59,634 nucleotides of DNA, taken from contig DAOSUS010000013.1 in NCBI GenBank assembly GCA_035378955.1, positions 1 through 59,634 of the forward strand, in the 5' to 3' direction. A program made the position numbers and the translations under genes. The number at the start of each line of letters is the position of its first letter. The stretch's first letter is position 1. The stretch comes from Candidatus Hydrogenedens sp. (GTDB taxonomy: Bacteria; Hydrogenedentota; Hydrogenedentia; Hydrogenedentales; Hydrogenedentaceae). Under the pieces are notes generated by a model. It was not told the origin of the DNA and did not search any database. It was given only the letters and a program-made list of their open reading frames with translations. Positions 37,158 through 47,363 of the stretch are shown here, one piece after another.

Positions 37158-38987
37158 TTAATTATCAAAATAAGTAGACAATGCTTCTGCTATGGTTTCT
37201 GCCATTTTTTGGCGCCATTTGGGGTCGGCTACATTTTGTAAATCAGAAGGGTCTGCCAGATTAGCACATTCAACCAAAACTTTTGTTGAAATATCGGTGT
37301 TTCGAAGGACAGCAGGAACATAAGCATTGTATTTTGTCCTTCGGATTATATTTCGAATAGCAGAACCATTTGAATGAACCGTAATATGGTTTTTTTGAGC
37401 AGTTTTAATTAGTATTTGTGCAAAAAGTCTGGAGCGGGCTTCTGAATTAATTCGCTCATTTATTGTATATGTCTTCGGTTGATTTTCTTGCCATTCTTTA
37501 TAGATAGAATAATTGACATCATCCCCAAATTTGGGAAGTTTTTCAATTCCTCGATAATAGTTTGCACCGGGAATATATACCATTAATCCTCGTATAGAGG
37601 ACTTGTATGTAGCATCGCAATGGATACTAATGAAAATCATCTTTTCACGTGGAATTTTTGCTTTTTTTTCTTTACGAATAATGCTATTTGCCAGTAGCCA
37701 TCGTAAATGGGCGGATGATACGGAATCTTGAGGATTATGTGGAGGAGTTACCAGAATATATTCATCTGTATCGTGGGTAAAGGTTTTATTCATAGAAGGT
37801 GTATAATTTTGGCTTTCATCTTTGAGTGTAACATAAACTCGGGCTTGTGTCTTTTGTTCAAGGTATTCCTTCAAACGACAAGCAATATCGTAATTAATCT
37901 CATCTTCCAATATTTTTTCCTTGTATCTCGGTGCTCCGTGGTCTCTACCTCCATGTCCCGGGTCAATAATAACGACCACCCCTTTGAGAGTATTTGTGGT
38001 TCCAGTAGTTTTTTTCGTCCTTTTAATTTGCTCAACTTCTTTTTTTACTTCATCTGCGATGCGTCGCTCTTCTTTCCCACTGGGCAGGTATATATCACTA
38101 AGCATATCTAAAGGAATTTTAATCATTGTGCCGGGTTTAACTGTGCGTTCATTACTAATCTTATTCCGTTTCTTAACAACTTCGCATACTTTTAATATAT
38201 CAGCATGATCTGTATAATCTGTAAATCGGACAATAACGGAATATATTGTTTCACCTGCCTTTAATTTGTAAGTAGCATATTCCCCTAAGGTGTCCTTGCC
38301 ATATTGGAGTTCTTTTGAAAGAACAGTTCCGTTAGTGGATGTTTTGATATCTCCCCAATCCTCATCAATGGCATCCATCGGTTCTAAAGGATTTTGTTCT
38401 GTTTCTTCAGCTGTTCTTGCTTTTTTAGTTAATTGTTCCTTTAACTCAGGACTAAAAATAGATGACGGAAAAAATATTTGATTACCTCCTGATAAAGGTA
38501 ATTTTTTCCCTGAATTTTTAGGGTGTTTCATTATATCTACTTTTTTTGTAGTATCACCTGAGAGTGCTATTATCCATAAATTAATTGCATTATCATCCAA
38601 CCGATAGCCCTGTGGAACTGTATGTCTCCAGCCTTCTGGGGTTATATTGTCCTGATTAAATATTAACATGAAAATCTGGAGGTATAATGATGTGCGAACT
38701 CTGTTTAATGGAATAGCAACAGCACGAAGATTTTTATACTTTTGGACTTCCGTTGGGTCTGATAATACGGAACTTAAAGTTTGATTGATAGATTTGCCAT
38801 GTGATATAGAACATTCAAGAAAAATCTGGTAAGAAGGTCTACAAACTATTGTAATACCGGGTTGTAATTCTGCCCGTATTGTGCCTGTTTGAGCATAAGT
38901 AGAAAAGGATAAAACCAACAGAATACAACTTATTGTGGTAAAAATAACAACGAACCTATTAAATCGTATTCTTACTTCTAACAACAT
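37158..38987 (-). CDS. N-acetylmuramoyl-L-alanine amidase (Amidase_3) with LysM domain
   Basis: About 609 residues. An N-terminal membrane segment or signal is followed by a region of unknown fold, a LysM-like domain (YKLKAGETIYSVIVRF to KPGTMIKIP), and the zinc amidase domain: DPGHGGRDHG, a metal Glu region, FISIHCDA and catalytic Glu in VLVECANL. It cleaves the peptide from peptidoglycan glycan strands in the periplasm. The start is set at ATG 38987, where AGGA lies just upstream, instead of the in-frame TTG at 38999. Confidence 0.89.
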   Translation of the reverse strand: MLLEVRIRFNRFVVIFTTISCILLVLSFSTYAQTGTIRAELQPGITIVCRPSYQIFLECSISHGKSINQTLSSVLSDPTEVQKYKNLRAVAIPLNRVRTSLYLQIFMLIFNQDNITPEGWRHTVPQGYRLDDNAINLWIIALSGDTTKKVDIMKHPKNSGKKLPLSGGNQIFFPSSIFSPELKEQLTKKARTAEETEQNPLEPMDAIDEDWGDIKTSTNGTVLSKELQYGKDTLGEYATYKLKAGETIYSVIVRFTDYTDHADILKVCEVVKKRNKISNERTVKPGTMIKIPLDMLSDIYLPSGKEERRIADEVKKEVEQIKRTKKTTGTTNTLKGVVVIIDPGHGGRDHGAPRYKEKILEDEINYDIACRLKEYLEQKTQARVYVTLKDESQNYTPSMNKTFTHDTDEYILVTPPHNPQDSVSSAHLRWLLANSIIRKEKKAKIPREKMIFISIHCDATYKSSIRGLMVYIPGANYYRGIEKLPKFGDDVNYSIYKEWQENQPKTYTINERINSEARSRLFAQILIKTAQKNHITVHSNGSAIRNIIRRTKYNAYVPAVLRNTDISTKVLVECANLADPSDLQNVADPKWRQKMAETIAEALSTYFDN

Positions 38988-39113
38988 CAATCCTAACAAG
39001 TATTTGGTTAATTCTGTTTTTTGTTAAAGATAATACACGACATTGCCTCTGATATTCACATTAGAAGAGGGGTAAGGTAAATACTTGCAGAAATAGTATC
39101 CGAAAAAAACGAA

Positions 39114-40292
39114 TTAGAAAGAAGGGAGTTGTTTCCTTTGAATGCGATGGTGATAAAGACGGAAGGATAGCCATGCCGTTGTAAAATAAAGGAAATTTAA
39201 TGCCCATAATGTAAACCATTCCCAGCGGACTTCGTAAAGAGAAGCACCCATTTGGTTCATACGAACAAAACCTGCGGAACCACTCGTGCTGGGAAACAAA
39301 AGGGAGACAATCCTCAACCATTGAGGCAGGGTTTCTAATGGCCATGCAAAACCTATTAATAATACTGCTGGCATTGATGTGAAAATTAGGGCGGGTATAG
39401 AAATTTCCCTGCTTACAAACAAAGTGCAAAGGGAAAAGCCTAAAAAAATAATAGAAGAAACATACGGAATTAGGAAAATCATAAGTTCAAAAAGGTTGCC
39501 CAGTTGAGGCAAATTGTAAACTCGATAGATTACGGAAATATAAAATAAGGGGAAGAAAATATACATGCTGAAATAGGCAAAACCTCGTGCCAGAATAATG
39601 CAGAAAAAGATAGGTTTGTTTGTTTTTTCTGATACGGGTAAAGGTTCATACTGTTCCTGCCTTGTTCCAGTCAATATGCCGATACCAATAAGTAATGTTT
39701 GCTGCAATATCAGTATAAGCACCCCAGGGACTACATAAGTAGCATATCCACCTGCAGGATTGAATAAAGCACGAACATCCGTATTTAAAATGTTCCATTT
39801 CATCTTTGCATAGGGTTCTGTCAATCCTTCTGCCGTCATGCGACGAATTTCTACTCCTGCAGACATTGTGGCGGTGGCTTTATATACCCCTGTGAAAACC
39901 TGCCGATATATAAGGAAATAGGCGGCATCTGCAAATAATTGCACTACGGATTTTTGACGCGTCAGTATTTTCCTTTCAAAATCATCTGGGATAACGACGA
40001 TGGCATTGGCTTTGCCCGAGATTACAAGATTTTTTGCTTCTTAAAAGTCAGACACACGATAAATAAGATTTACTTCCTCTGTAGCATCTATCCATCGTAA
40101 AAGTTTTCTACTAAGAGAAGTGTTATCTTTATCTACAGCAACAACATCTACTTCTTTTAACACTTCTCGTGAATAAGGTAAAGGATAAACCATCGTATAG
40201 ACTGCTAATCCTGCGATTATAATTAATAAAATGCCCGGGTCACTAAAAATAGCAATGTATTCTTCTTTTAATATTTGCCAGAAGTATTTCAT
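39114..40292 (-). pseudogene. ABC-2 type permease, interrupted by an in-frame TAA
   Basis: A 393-codon frame that overlaps the upstream permease stop as ATGA (ATG 40292), preceded by GGGGA. TAA at 40041-40043 falls after IYRVSDF, and the same frame resumes with EAKNLVISGKANAIVVIP, the normal continuation of the large extracytoplasmic loop of YbhR/YhhJ-type permeases. The C-terminal half has five membrane helices (for example VVPGVLILILQQTLLIGIGI). No indel is needed. Without readthrough the first 83 codons would give only one membrane helix. Family role: membrane subunit of a drug/lipid exporter working with HlyD and TolC partners. Confidence 0.82.
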
Positions 40293-41461
40293 ATTTTTCC
40301 CCAATATTCCGGACATTTAGCGAACCGTTCCCACTTTGGAGCAAAAAGTATAAGAGGAAAAAAGAAAAAAGCAAAAAGAATAAGCATGTTTGGAACAGAA
40401 ACCCATGTGGGGACACCACGAATGGCTTGTTCTAAAATTATTTTTAAATAATGGGTAATGGGTAAAGAATAACTCCATGCTTTTGCAAACAAGGGCATTC
40501 CAATTACAGGATAGGTTATTCCCGCAAAAGCAAATGCCGGACCCGCATAAAATCCACCGAGACTGTTTGCCATTCGTAAGTTGGATGTTAAAGATACAAA
40601 GGCAAAACCAATACTTTGATAGGCAAGGACAAATAATATACTTGAAACAATGACAAAACTTAAATTCCCATTAAAGGGCACATTGGCTCCATACACCAAT
40701 AATGTGAGCATGAAAAGAGTTAATATAGAGAAACCAATGGTATAGGGAAGGGATTTGCCTATAATTGCAATCCAGTAATTTCCACCTGCCTTTTCCATAA
40801 ATTCTTTAACAGTTCCGTGTTTCAATTCGGAACCAAATGCACGTATCATGACCATGATAATAAATGCCTGCATCATAGTTGGTAAAAGGGCAGGCAATAG
40901 GAAAAAACGGTAATTTAAATTCGGATTGTATAAAGGTTGAGCATCCAGAGCAATGGGAGTAGCATATTGGGGGATATTTTTTATCGGGTCTCCTCGTTGG
41001 GAACGGAAGAGAAATTCCTCCTGATAGGTAATTTTCCCGACAACTTCGCGTAAAGAACGGCTAATAAGACTGCTGGTTAACATCCATTGATTATTGTAGT
41101 ATGCAACAACAGCCTCGTTTTTATCTCCTTTCAATTTTTGTTCTAAATCATCGGGGATATAGAGTAAAGCATAGGCTCTTCCCTCACGGAGCCATTGGGT
41201 CCCTTCATTGAAATTGGGAGTGATAAGCCCAACGCTAAGGGAAGGAGATGCTTCTGTAGAACGAATAATCTGTCGGGCTAAATCGGAATTATCTCTATTG
41301 CAAATAACTACAGGTAAATCTCGTGGTATTTCCTGATAGAAAATCGAATACATAATCAGAAAACTGATAATGGGTAAAACGAAGGTAAAAAGATAATAGA
41401 AAGGGCTATGGGCGATGATATGGAGTTCCCTTCGTAAAACTCTCATCAGGGAGGTAGCCAT
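40289..41461 (-). CDS. ABC-2 type transporter permease
   Basis: 390 residues. An N-terminal membrane helix, a large extracytoplasmic domain (about 50-190) and five more helices, including LLPALLPTMMQAFIIMVMIRAFGSELKHGT, which is the family signature. It resembles YbhS/YhhJ. It overlaps the HlyD gene by one base and the following permease by four. The C-terminus is long and hydrophobic. It probably pairs with the neighbouring, interrupted permease. Confidence 0.87.
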   Translation of the reverse strand: MATSLMRVLRRELHIIAHSPFYYLFTFVLPIISFLIMYSIFYQEIPRDLPVVICNRDNSDLARQIIRSTEASPSLSVGLITPNFNEGTQWLREGRAYALLYIPDDLEQKLKGDKNEAVVAYYNNQWMLTSSLISRSLREVVGKITYQEEFLFRSQRGDPIKNIPQYATPIALDAQPLYNPNLNYRFFLLPALLPTMMQAFIIMVMIRAFGSELKHGTVKEFMEKAGGNYWIAIIGKSLPYTIGFSILTLFMLTLLVYGANVPFNGNLSFVIVSSILFVLAYQSIGFAFVSLTSNLRMANSLGGFYAGPAFAFAGITYPVIGMPLFAKAWSYSLPITHYLKIILEQAIRGVPTWVSVPNMLILFAFFFFPLILFAPKWERFAKCPEYWGKI

Positions 41462-42528
41462 TAAGAACTTCCCCTTCTGGAAACAAATCTTTTTATTAGA
41501 TTATCAATTTTTCCACGAATAAAAATTACCCAATCGGCTTCTTTATCAGGGCGTTCCCATGGAACAACGATACTCATTCCAGGGCGAAGTCCCTCTGGCT
41601 TTTGTAGGGGTTTGGCACGAACTTCAAAGGTTCGTAAATCAAATCCTCCTGAAGCACTGGTGGCACGCCATGTGGCAAACTCACCTAATGGGGATATGTA
41701 ATATATCTCCATTTCGAGAACGCGACGATTTAACGCAGGAATCATTCCCGCAATGACCTGTCCAATGTGTAATCCATTCATCTGGTCTTCCCGAATATTA
41801 AAGGTAATCCAGATTTTATCGGGATTTAACATCGTTACAATGGGCATACCCGCAGAAGCAATTTCGCCGGGGTAAACAATATGTTCTAATATTTCTCCAT
41901 CAATAGGGGCAGTAACATGAACTTCATCGATTAACGATTCTACTTCTTGCACAGCACCGGAGGCTTGTTGAACCAATGCCTCTGCCGCTTTTTTGTCTTC
42001 CTCTCGTGTGCCATTAATAGCCATGTCATACTGAGCTTTTGCAGTTGCTTCCAGACGGCACGCCATTTTATATTGTGCCTCTACTTCATCTCGCTTTTGA
42101 GCAGGAACAACTCCTTCTTCAAATAATTTTTGTATCCTTTGAAAACTTTTTTCTGCCAACTCTTTTCCTGCCTGTGCTTGAAGCCATTGATTATATGCCA
42201 TACGGATTTGTTCTTCTCGGGCTCCTTTTTCGGCTTTCTCAAACTGTGCCTGTGCTGCTTTTTGAGCACTTTCTGCCTGCTTCTTCTTTGCTTCCAATTG
42301 AGGACGGTCTAAAATAGCAACTGTATCCCCCTTTTTAACACGCTGTCCCTCTTCTGCAATAATTTCAAGCACGCGTCCTGGAACTTTGGCAGAAACATTT
42401 ATCTTGTCGGTCTCGACTTCTCCCTGAAGGTAAAAAGGTTGGGGCTGAATGAAAATGTAAGAGAGAAAGGAAACTACAAAAAGGCTTATCATGAAAATAA
42501 AGAAAGCCACTAATCTTGGATGACGCAT
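41461..42528 (-). CDS. HlyD-type membrane fusion protein
   Basis: 355 residues. One N-terminal membrane helix, a lipoyl-like half (KVPGRVLEIIAEEGQRVKKGD), a long coiled-coil hairpin rich in Ala/Glu/Lys/Gln (about 75-185), the second lipoyl half (VTAPIDGEILEHIVYPGE) and a beta-barrel. It spans the periplasm to connect inner-membrane permeases with the TolC-like protein encoded just upstream. Confidence 0.92.
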   Translation of the reverse strand: MRHPRLVAFFIFMISLFVVSFLSYIFIQPQPFYLQGEVETDKINVSAKVPGRVLEIIAEEGQRVKKGDTVAILDRPQLEAKKKQAESAQKAAQAQFEKAEKGAREEQIRMAYNQWLQAQAGKELAEKSFQRIQKLFEEGVVPAQKRDEVEAQYKMACRLEATAKAQYDMAINGTREEDKKAAEALVQQASGAVQEVESLIDEVHVTAPIDGEILEHIVYPGEIASAGMPIVTMLNPDKIWITFNIREDQMNGLHIGQVIAGMIPALNRRVLEMEIYYISPLGEFATWRATSASGGFDLRTFEVRAKPLQKPEGLRPGMSIVVPWERPDKEADWVIFIRGKIDNLIKRFVSRRGSS

Positions 42529-42576
42529 TTTTTTACATCCCTTCTGAGTATAATTAACGATAATGTAATTACTAAT

Positions 42577-43923
42577 TTACGGTTGCGAAGGAGTTTTTTC
42601 CTCATTGGCTTCTACAATCTGAATCTGATTCATAAACTCCTGCCAACGGGACGATTGCCCACTTGCCTCCAATAGTTGAAATAAGGCAACATCGTAATCA
42701 TAAGCGGATTTAAGCCGTCCCAGTTGTGCACGGGAATGTTGATACACAGCATCTACAACCTCAATAGAAGTGCTAACACCTTCTTCAAAGGCTTTAGTTC
42801 GAACACGCAAGTTCTCCGCCGTTAACTGTAATGTGGTATCAAAACTTTCCCACTGTTCCCGTGCTTTTTTCATCTCTTCATATCTTTTAACAACAAGACT
42901 TTCTAAGTCTTTTTTTACCTTTACTCGCATATATTCCGCTTTGCGGACCAATGCCTTTGCCGAAGCGGTTTTATGCTTCCCTTGAAAACCATCAAAAAAT
43001 GTGTAATTCAGACCAATTCCTACAGCCCAGGTTGGGTCTAATAAGGTTAAATCATCTTCAAAAATTTCATGCATACCAAAAAGATACACCGTAGGGCGGT
43101 TTGCTCCTTTTTCCGCCTTAACACCTGCATTGGCTTGTTCAACCTTTGAAGATATAATGGATATAGCGGGATGTGTTTCGTTCAAGCTCTCTTTAAATGT
43201 GTCAATAGGCGGGTCACTGTTTAAGAGGAATAATTCGGAATTGGGTTCCCATAGATTGTTTTCAAAAAGGATATTAATGAGACCTTCCTGGATTATAGAA
43301 ATGTCTCTTTGTGCCGCATCTTCTTCCTGCTTTGCTTTTGCCAATTCGACTTGAGCATGAAGTAATTCTACTTTTGCAATAATTCCTTCACGGAATAGCC
43401 GTTCTGCTCGGTCTACATGTTTTTCCATCAGTTCTCTTTTTAATGTTTGAACTTTATAATTCTGTTTTGCAAGCACCAACCCATAATACCGCTGAGCAAG
43501 TTCTGTTAGTAACTGAAATCGAGTCCATTCCTTTTGTGCTGTCGCCTCTGTTTTACGATGTTTAGAAACTTCATTGGCGGCTGAAATACGCCCCCCTGTG
43601 TAAACAGGCAAACTCAATTTAATTTGTCCCTTAGTAAATTGTTTTTCCTGGACTTCATAAGAAAAAGGTATCGGGTCTATGCTTATGTCAATAGGGGAAT
43701 CTAAAAAGGTTTGCTTTATTTCCAATTCCCCTTTCGGATAGCGAAGTCCTTTCGCAGATTTCAATTCCTCTTCCTTTTGGCGAATTTCCTCATCTGCAGA
43801 GGAAAGAGCAGGATTGTTTGCTTCCATTTTTGCTACGGCATCTGTAAAACTGAGTGGTTCCGCAGAAGAAATCGGAGCCAACAACCCATATAGAATTATT
43901 ATGAAAATAGAAAATCTACCCAT
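42577..43923 (-). CDS. TolC-like outer membrane efflux protein
   Basis: 448 residues with a signal peptide (ending near SSAEP). Two repeated halves of long helices with the typical AEAEI/RY-type pattern (for example LAQRYYGLVLAKQNYKV and EGIIAKVELLHAQVELAKAKQEEDAAQ). It forms the outer-membrane exit duct for the HlyD/ABC-2 system encoded downstream. Presence of this gene supports a didermic cell envelope. Confidence 0.9.
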   Translation of the reverse strand: MGRFSIFIIILYGLLAPISSAEPLSFTDAVAKMEANNPALSSADEEIRQKEEELKSAKGLRYPKGELEIKQTFLDSPIDISIDPIPFSYEVQEKQFTKGQIKLSLPVYTGGRISAANEVSKHRKTEATAQKEWTRFQLLTELAQRYYGLVLAKQNYKVQTLKRELMEKHVDRAERLFREGIIAKVELLHAQVELAKAKQEEDAAQRDISIIQEGLINILFENNLWEPNSELFLLNSDPPIDTFKESLNETHPAISIISSKVEQANAGVKAEKGANRPTVYLFGMHEIFEDDLTLLDPTWAVGIGLNYTFFDGFQGKHKTASAKALVRKAEYMRVKVKKDLESLVVKRYEEMKKAREQWESFDTTLQLTAENLRVRTKAFEEGVSTSIEVVDAVYQHSRAQLGRLKSAYDYDVALFQLLEASGQSSRWQEFMNQIQIVEANEEKTPSQP

Positions 43924-44218
43924 TACCTTTAATCACTCATGTTTTGTCTGGAATAGACATTGTTTATTTGTTTTTTGTGTCATATATCATAACAAAATTT
44001 CAGGATTATTTACTATAAAAGCAATAAAAACAAAAATAAAACTTCAAAATAATTAATATAATAAAAACATTATACCTAATAACTACTTATATAAAGGATA
44101 GTACATTTTAAAAGGTATTTATGTATTTTTTTCTTTTAGAAACTTAATTGTGCTTACCAGAATCTAATTTCATTATAATGAACATTTACGAATAAACAAA
44201 GCATGATGAGGAGTTCGT

Positions 44219-46489
44219 ATGAGTTTCCCTTTAAGTTTATTTTTTTGTTGTTTGTTACATATAGTAGGGCAGGGAATACCCGATGTCCCCTATGAACATT
44301 ATTTTCATAATCCATTCCCCTTAAAGGATACAAATCTTTATACCGACTCGGCTTTCTTACCTATATGCATTAAGAAAGAAGAAGAAAACATAGTCTTATA
44401 TCTGGGGACAGAAAAAGGATTATTCCAAATCTTATCTTTAAATAGTCCCAATTGGGAAAATGTTCCAGACAATGTTATAGAAAATGGGCATATTTTTGAT
44501 ATGGAAGTGGATTCAAAAGGGAAAATTTATTTAGGTGCATGGAATGGGTTATATTTTATTGAAAATGAGAAAATGGAACGAATTGCAGATGTCGGTGATA
44601 TTCCAATTTCAGTAATAAAAATTACAGGAGAAAAAATTATTGCTGGAAGTCCGGAAGGAATCTGGATAAATGACGGAGATGGACAGTGGGAAAAAATAGA
44701 GTTAATATTTCCCCGAAGTATTCGGGATATTGCTGTTGATAATGAGGAGAATATCTGGATGGCTACGGAAGGAGGCTTAATTCGTATAAATGATGGAAAG
44801 GAAATAAGACACTATAAACACAAAGAAGACTTATTTGATGAAGGAGACCCGGAAAAAGAACTGATTTCTAATAATTTGCTTACGGTATGTGTCGTAAAAG
44901 ACGATGAAATCTGGACAGGAGGATTAGGTGGTATTACTGTTTTAAAAAATGGTAGGGTAGTAAGAAAATACACGCATACAGATTTTCCCGGAGCAACAAT
45001 TACAAAAATTGTATATGATAATATTTCTGACAAAGTATGGATTGGAACCAATAATGGTTTGGTATGTTTCCCGAATGGGGATAATAAAAATAAATTGGTT
45101 TTTCGGAGTAAACGATGGTTATTAGATGATAATGTCCGTGATATTTTTATGGATAAGGATGTAGTCTACATCAGTACCGTTAAGGGCGTAAGTCAGTTAT
45201 CAGTACAGAAAAAAACATTAGCCGATAAGGCGAATTACTTTGAAAAGATAACACAGGAAAGACATACAAGGGAGCCGGGTATTGTAGAACATTGTAAATT
45301 GCGCGTTCCCGGTGACCTTTCGACCTGGGAACCTCTGGATGATGATAATGATGGTGGTTATACAAACATGTATCTTGCCAGTCTAGCTCTTCGATATGCA
45401 GTTACGAAAGATGAGGAAGTCCGACAACGAGCAAAACAGATTTTTAAAGCCATTTTATTTCTGGAAGAAGTAACAGAATTGCCGGGTTTTATTGCAAGGA
45501 CAGTAGTCCCTGCGGATTGGACACAAGTTAATGACCCTAATGAGGAAATAAGCCCACAAAGAAAAGCAATGATGAGAGTATTAGACCCCAGATACAAACC
45601 TGTTGAGATTCGCTGGCGTAAATCCCGAGATGGAAAATGGCTCTGGAAAGGAGACACAAGTAGTGATGAAATTACGGCTCATTTCTTTGGGTGGGCAATT
45701 TATTATGATTTGTGTGCGGACGAAGAAGATAAACAATTACTAAAAGCCCTTGTTTCTCGTGTAATGGATAAAATCATTGCTGACGGATTTGTCCTTAAAG
45801 ATATTGATGGAACACATACTCGTTGGGGTGTATGGGCTCCCGAACAACTTAAACATGACCCCGATTGGGCAAATGAAAGGGGAATTAATGCATTAGAAAT
45901 TTTATCTTATCTGAAGACTTCATACCATATTACAGGCAACGAAAAGTATCAAAAGGAATATGAGCACTTGTTGATAGAGGAAGATTACGCTTCTCTTATA
46001 AAAAAGGCCAAAAATTATGGTCCTTCTTCTCGAACTCATATAGATGATGAATTGTTAGCCTTTACCTATCCGTCTTTGTTCCGATATGAAGAAGATGAAC
46101 AGTGGTTAAAGATTTATCGAGATAGTATTCAGCATTGGTATAAGGGTATAGAAAATGAGGATAGCCCATTGTTTAATTTTATTTATGCCTGGTGTATGGG
46201 AAATGACCCAAATTTGGAAATGTCCGTAAAAACATTAAGAGAAATTCCTTATGACCTTATTAATTGGACAGTAGATAACAGGTTTCGGGAAGATATTCGC
46301 CTTGTTCGCGAATCAATTTTGGAAGTAATACAAACATCCCGACTCCTTCCGCCGGGAGAAACAGCGGTAATTCGCTGGGACAAAAATCGTTGGGAAGCAG
46401 TTCAAGGAGATGGCGGAAGAACAGAAAGAGCTGCTACCTTCTATTTATTCCCTTATTGGTTAGGGAAGTATTTAGGTCTAATTGAATGA
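44219..46489 (+). CDS. Secreted beta-propeller protein with C-terminal helical domain
   Basis: 756 residues with an N-terminal signal. Residues about 45-345 are propeller blades of the two-component-regulator-propeller type (repeats such as IYLGAWNGLYFIENEKM, IWMATEGGLIRINDG, VWIGTNNGLVCFPNG). The C-terminal 400 residues are predominantly helical, with Trp/Tyr-rich segments (EITAHFFGWAIYYDLC, GVWAPEQL), possibly an (alpha/alpha) toroid as in some glycoside hydrolases. No catalytic residues are identified. GAGGAG precedes the ATG. A role in glycan recognition or breakdown is inference. Confidence 0.62.
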   Translation: MSFPLSLFFCCLLHIVGQGIPDVPYEHYFHNPFPLKDTNLYTDSAFLPICIKKEEENIVLYLGTEKGLFQILSLNSPNWENVPDNVIENGHIFDMEVDSKGKIYLGAWNGLYFIENEKMERIADVGDIPISVIKITGEKIIAGSPEGIWINDGDGQWEKIELIFPRSIRDIAVDNEENIWMATEGGLIRINDGKEIRHYKHKEDLFDEGDPEKELISNNLLTVCVVKDDEIWTGGLGGITVLKNGRVVRKYTHTDFPGATITKIVYDNISDKVWIGTNNGLVCFPNGDNKNKLVFRSKRWLLDDNVRDIFMDKDVVYISTVKGVSQLSVQKKTLADKANYFEKITQERHTREPGIVEHCKLRVPGDLSTWEPLDDDNDGGYTNMYLASLALRYAVTKDEEVRQRAKQIFKAILFLEEVTELPGFIARTVVPADWTQVNDPNEEISPQRKAMMRVLDPRYKPVEIRWRKSRDGKWLWKGDTSSDEITAHFFGWAIYYDLCADEEDKQLLKALVSRVMDKIIADGFVLKDIDGTHTRWGVWAPEQLKHDPDWANERGINALEILSYLKTSYHITGNEKYQKEYEHLLIEEDYASLIKKAKNYGPSSRTHIDDELLAFTYPSLFRYEEDEQWLKIYRDSIQHWYKGIENEDSPLFNFIYAWCMGNDPNLEMSVKTLREIPYDLINWTVDNRFREDIRLVRESILEVIQTSRLLPPGETAVIRWDKNRWEAVQGDGGRTERAATFYLFPYWLGKYLGLIE

Positions 46490-46665
46490 ATATTTCTGCA
46501 TATAGTTTCGTATTGATTAACATCTTCCTATGATTTTTTGTAGAAATAATTTACGGATTTGTCATACAAGTTTTAATACTTTGTTGATTTTCATTTAGAA
46601 TACACACATATTTTCCCCTGTTTTTTTTCTTATAGTTTAGCAATTATTTTCTAAGGTGTTGTTAT

Positions 46666-47352
46666 ATGATAGATTTTTCTGATTGGAACTTTATCTGGCA
46701 AACGGTGGGTGTTATAGGTGCTGTCATTTTTTTTGGACGATTTTATATACAGTGGATATGGTCTGAAAAGTTGGGGCGTAGTGTTATTCCCATCATATTC
46801 TGGTATATGAGTTCTGTGGGTTCCATCTTACTATTGGGATATGGAGTTTATATTCTTTCTCCTGTAGGTGTAGTTAGTTACGGTTTTAATTTACTGGTAT
46901 ATGCTCGCAATTTAATTCATATCTGGCGTAAACAAAATAAACTTACTCCTTTTCGTTATTATCTTACACATGGACTTGTTCTACTCGCTTTTATTGTATC
47001 AACAGTTGTCGTTTGTTATGTTTTCTATCAGAAGTTTTTTCATGTTCGTGAGATGGCAAAACCCCATGCAGTTCGGTATAGTTTCTGGATTTTTCTTGGA
47101 TTAATGGGGCAAATACTCTTTGCTTTTCGTTTCTTAATTCAATGGTTGACTACAGAGGTAAAAAAACAGAGTGTCATTCCTCCCATATTCTGGTATCTTA
47201 GTCTTCTGGCTTCGTTCTTACAAATTATTTCCTATTCATTTCAGAAAGAATGGTTATATGCTATAGGTTTATTGACAACTCTCTTTGTATATTTCCGAAA
47301 TATTTGGCTACTTAAAAAAGGAACAAAAGTTTTGTCTGCCAATGGGGAATAA
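46666..47352 (+). CDS. Membrane protein with two LABN (lipid A biosynthesis N-terminal) domains
   Basis: 228 residues made of two similar halves. Both carry a pattern of F-x-RF-x-IQW near the start and SVIP(I/P)(I/P)FWY, then a YxRN motif (residues about 8-95 and 130-220). This matches the LABN domain found ahead of some lipid-A-disaccharide synthases. About six membrane helices are expected. A role in lipid A or membrane glycolipid synthesis or transport is inferred from the domain only. Confidence 0.8.
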   Translation: MIDFSDWNFIWQTVGVIGAVIFFGRFYIQWIWSEKLGRSVIPIIFWYMSSVGSILLLGYGVYILSPVGVVSYGFNLLVYARNLIHIWRKQNKLTPFRYYLTHGLVLLAFIVSTVVVCYVFYQKFFHVREMAKPHAVRYSFWIFLGLMGQILFAFRFLIQWLTTEVKKQSVIPPIFWYLSLLASFLQIISYSFQKEWLYAIGLLTTLFVYFRNIWLLKKGTKVLSANGE

Positions 47353-47363
47353 TAAAAATATAA

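Noticed and set aside
17720..40292. Reassigned stop codon (alternative genetic code)
   Set aside because: All three stop codons occur as interruptions and all three also serve as normal stops in the window, so one reassignment cannot explain them.
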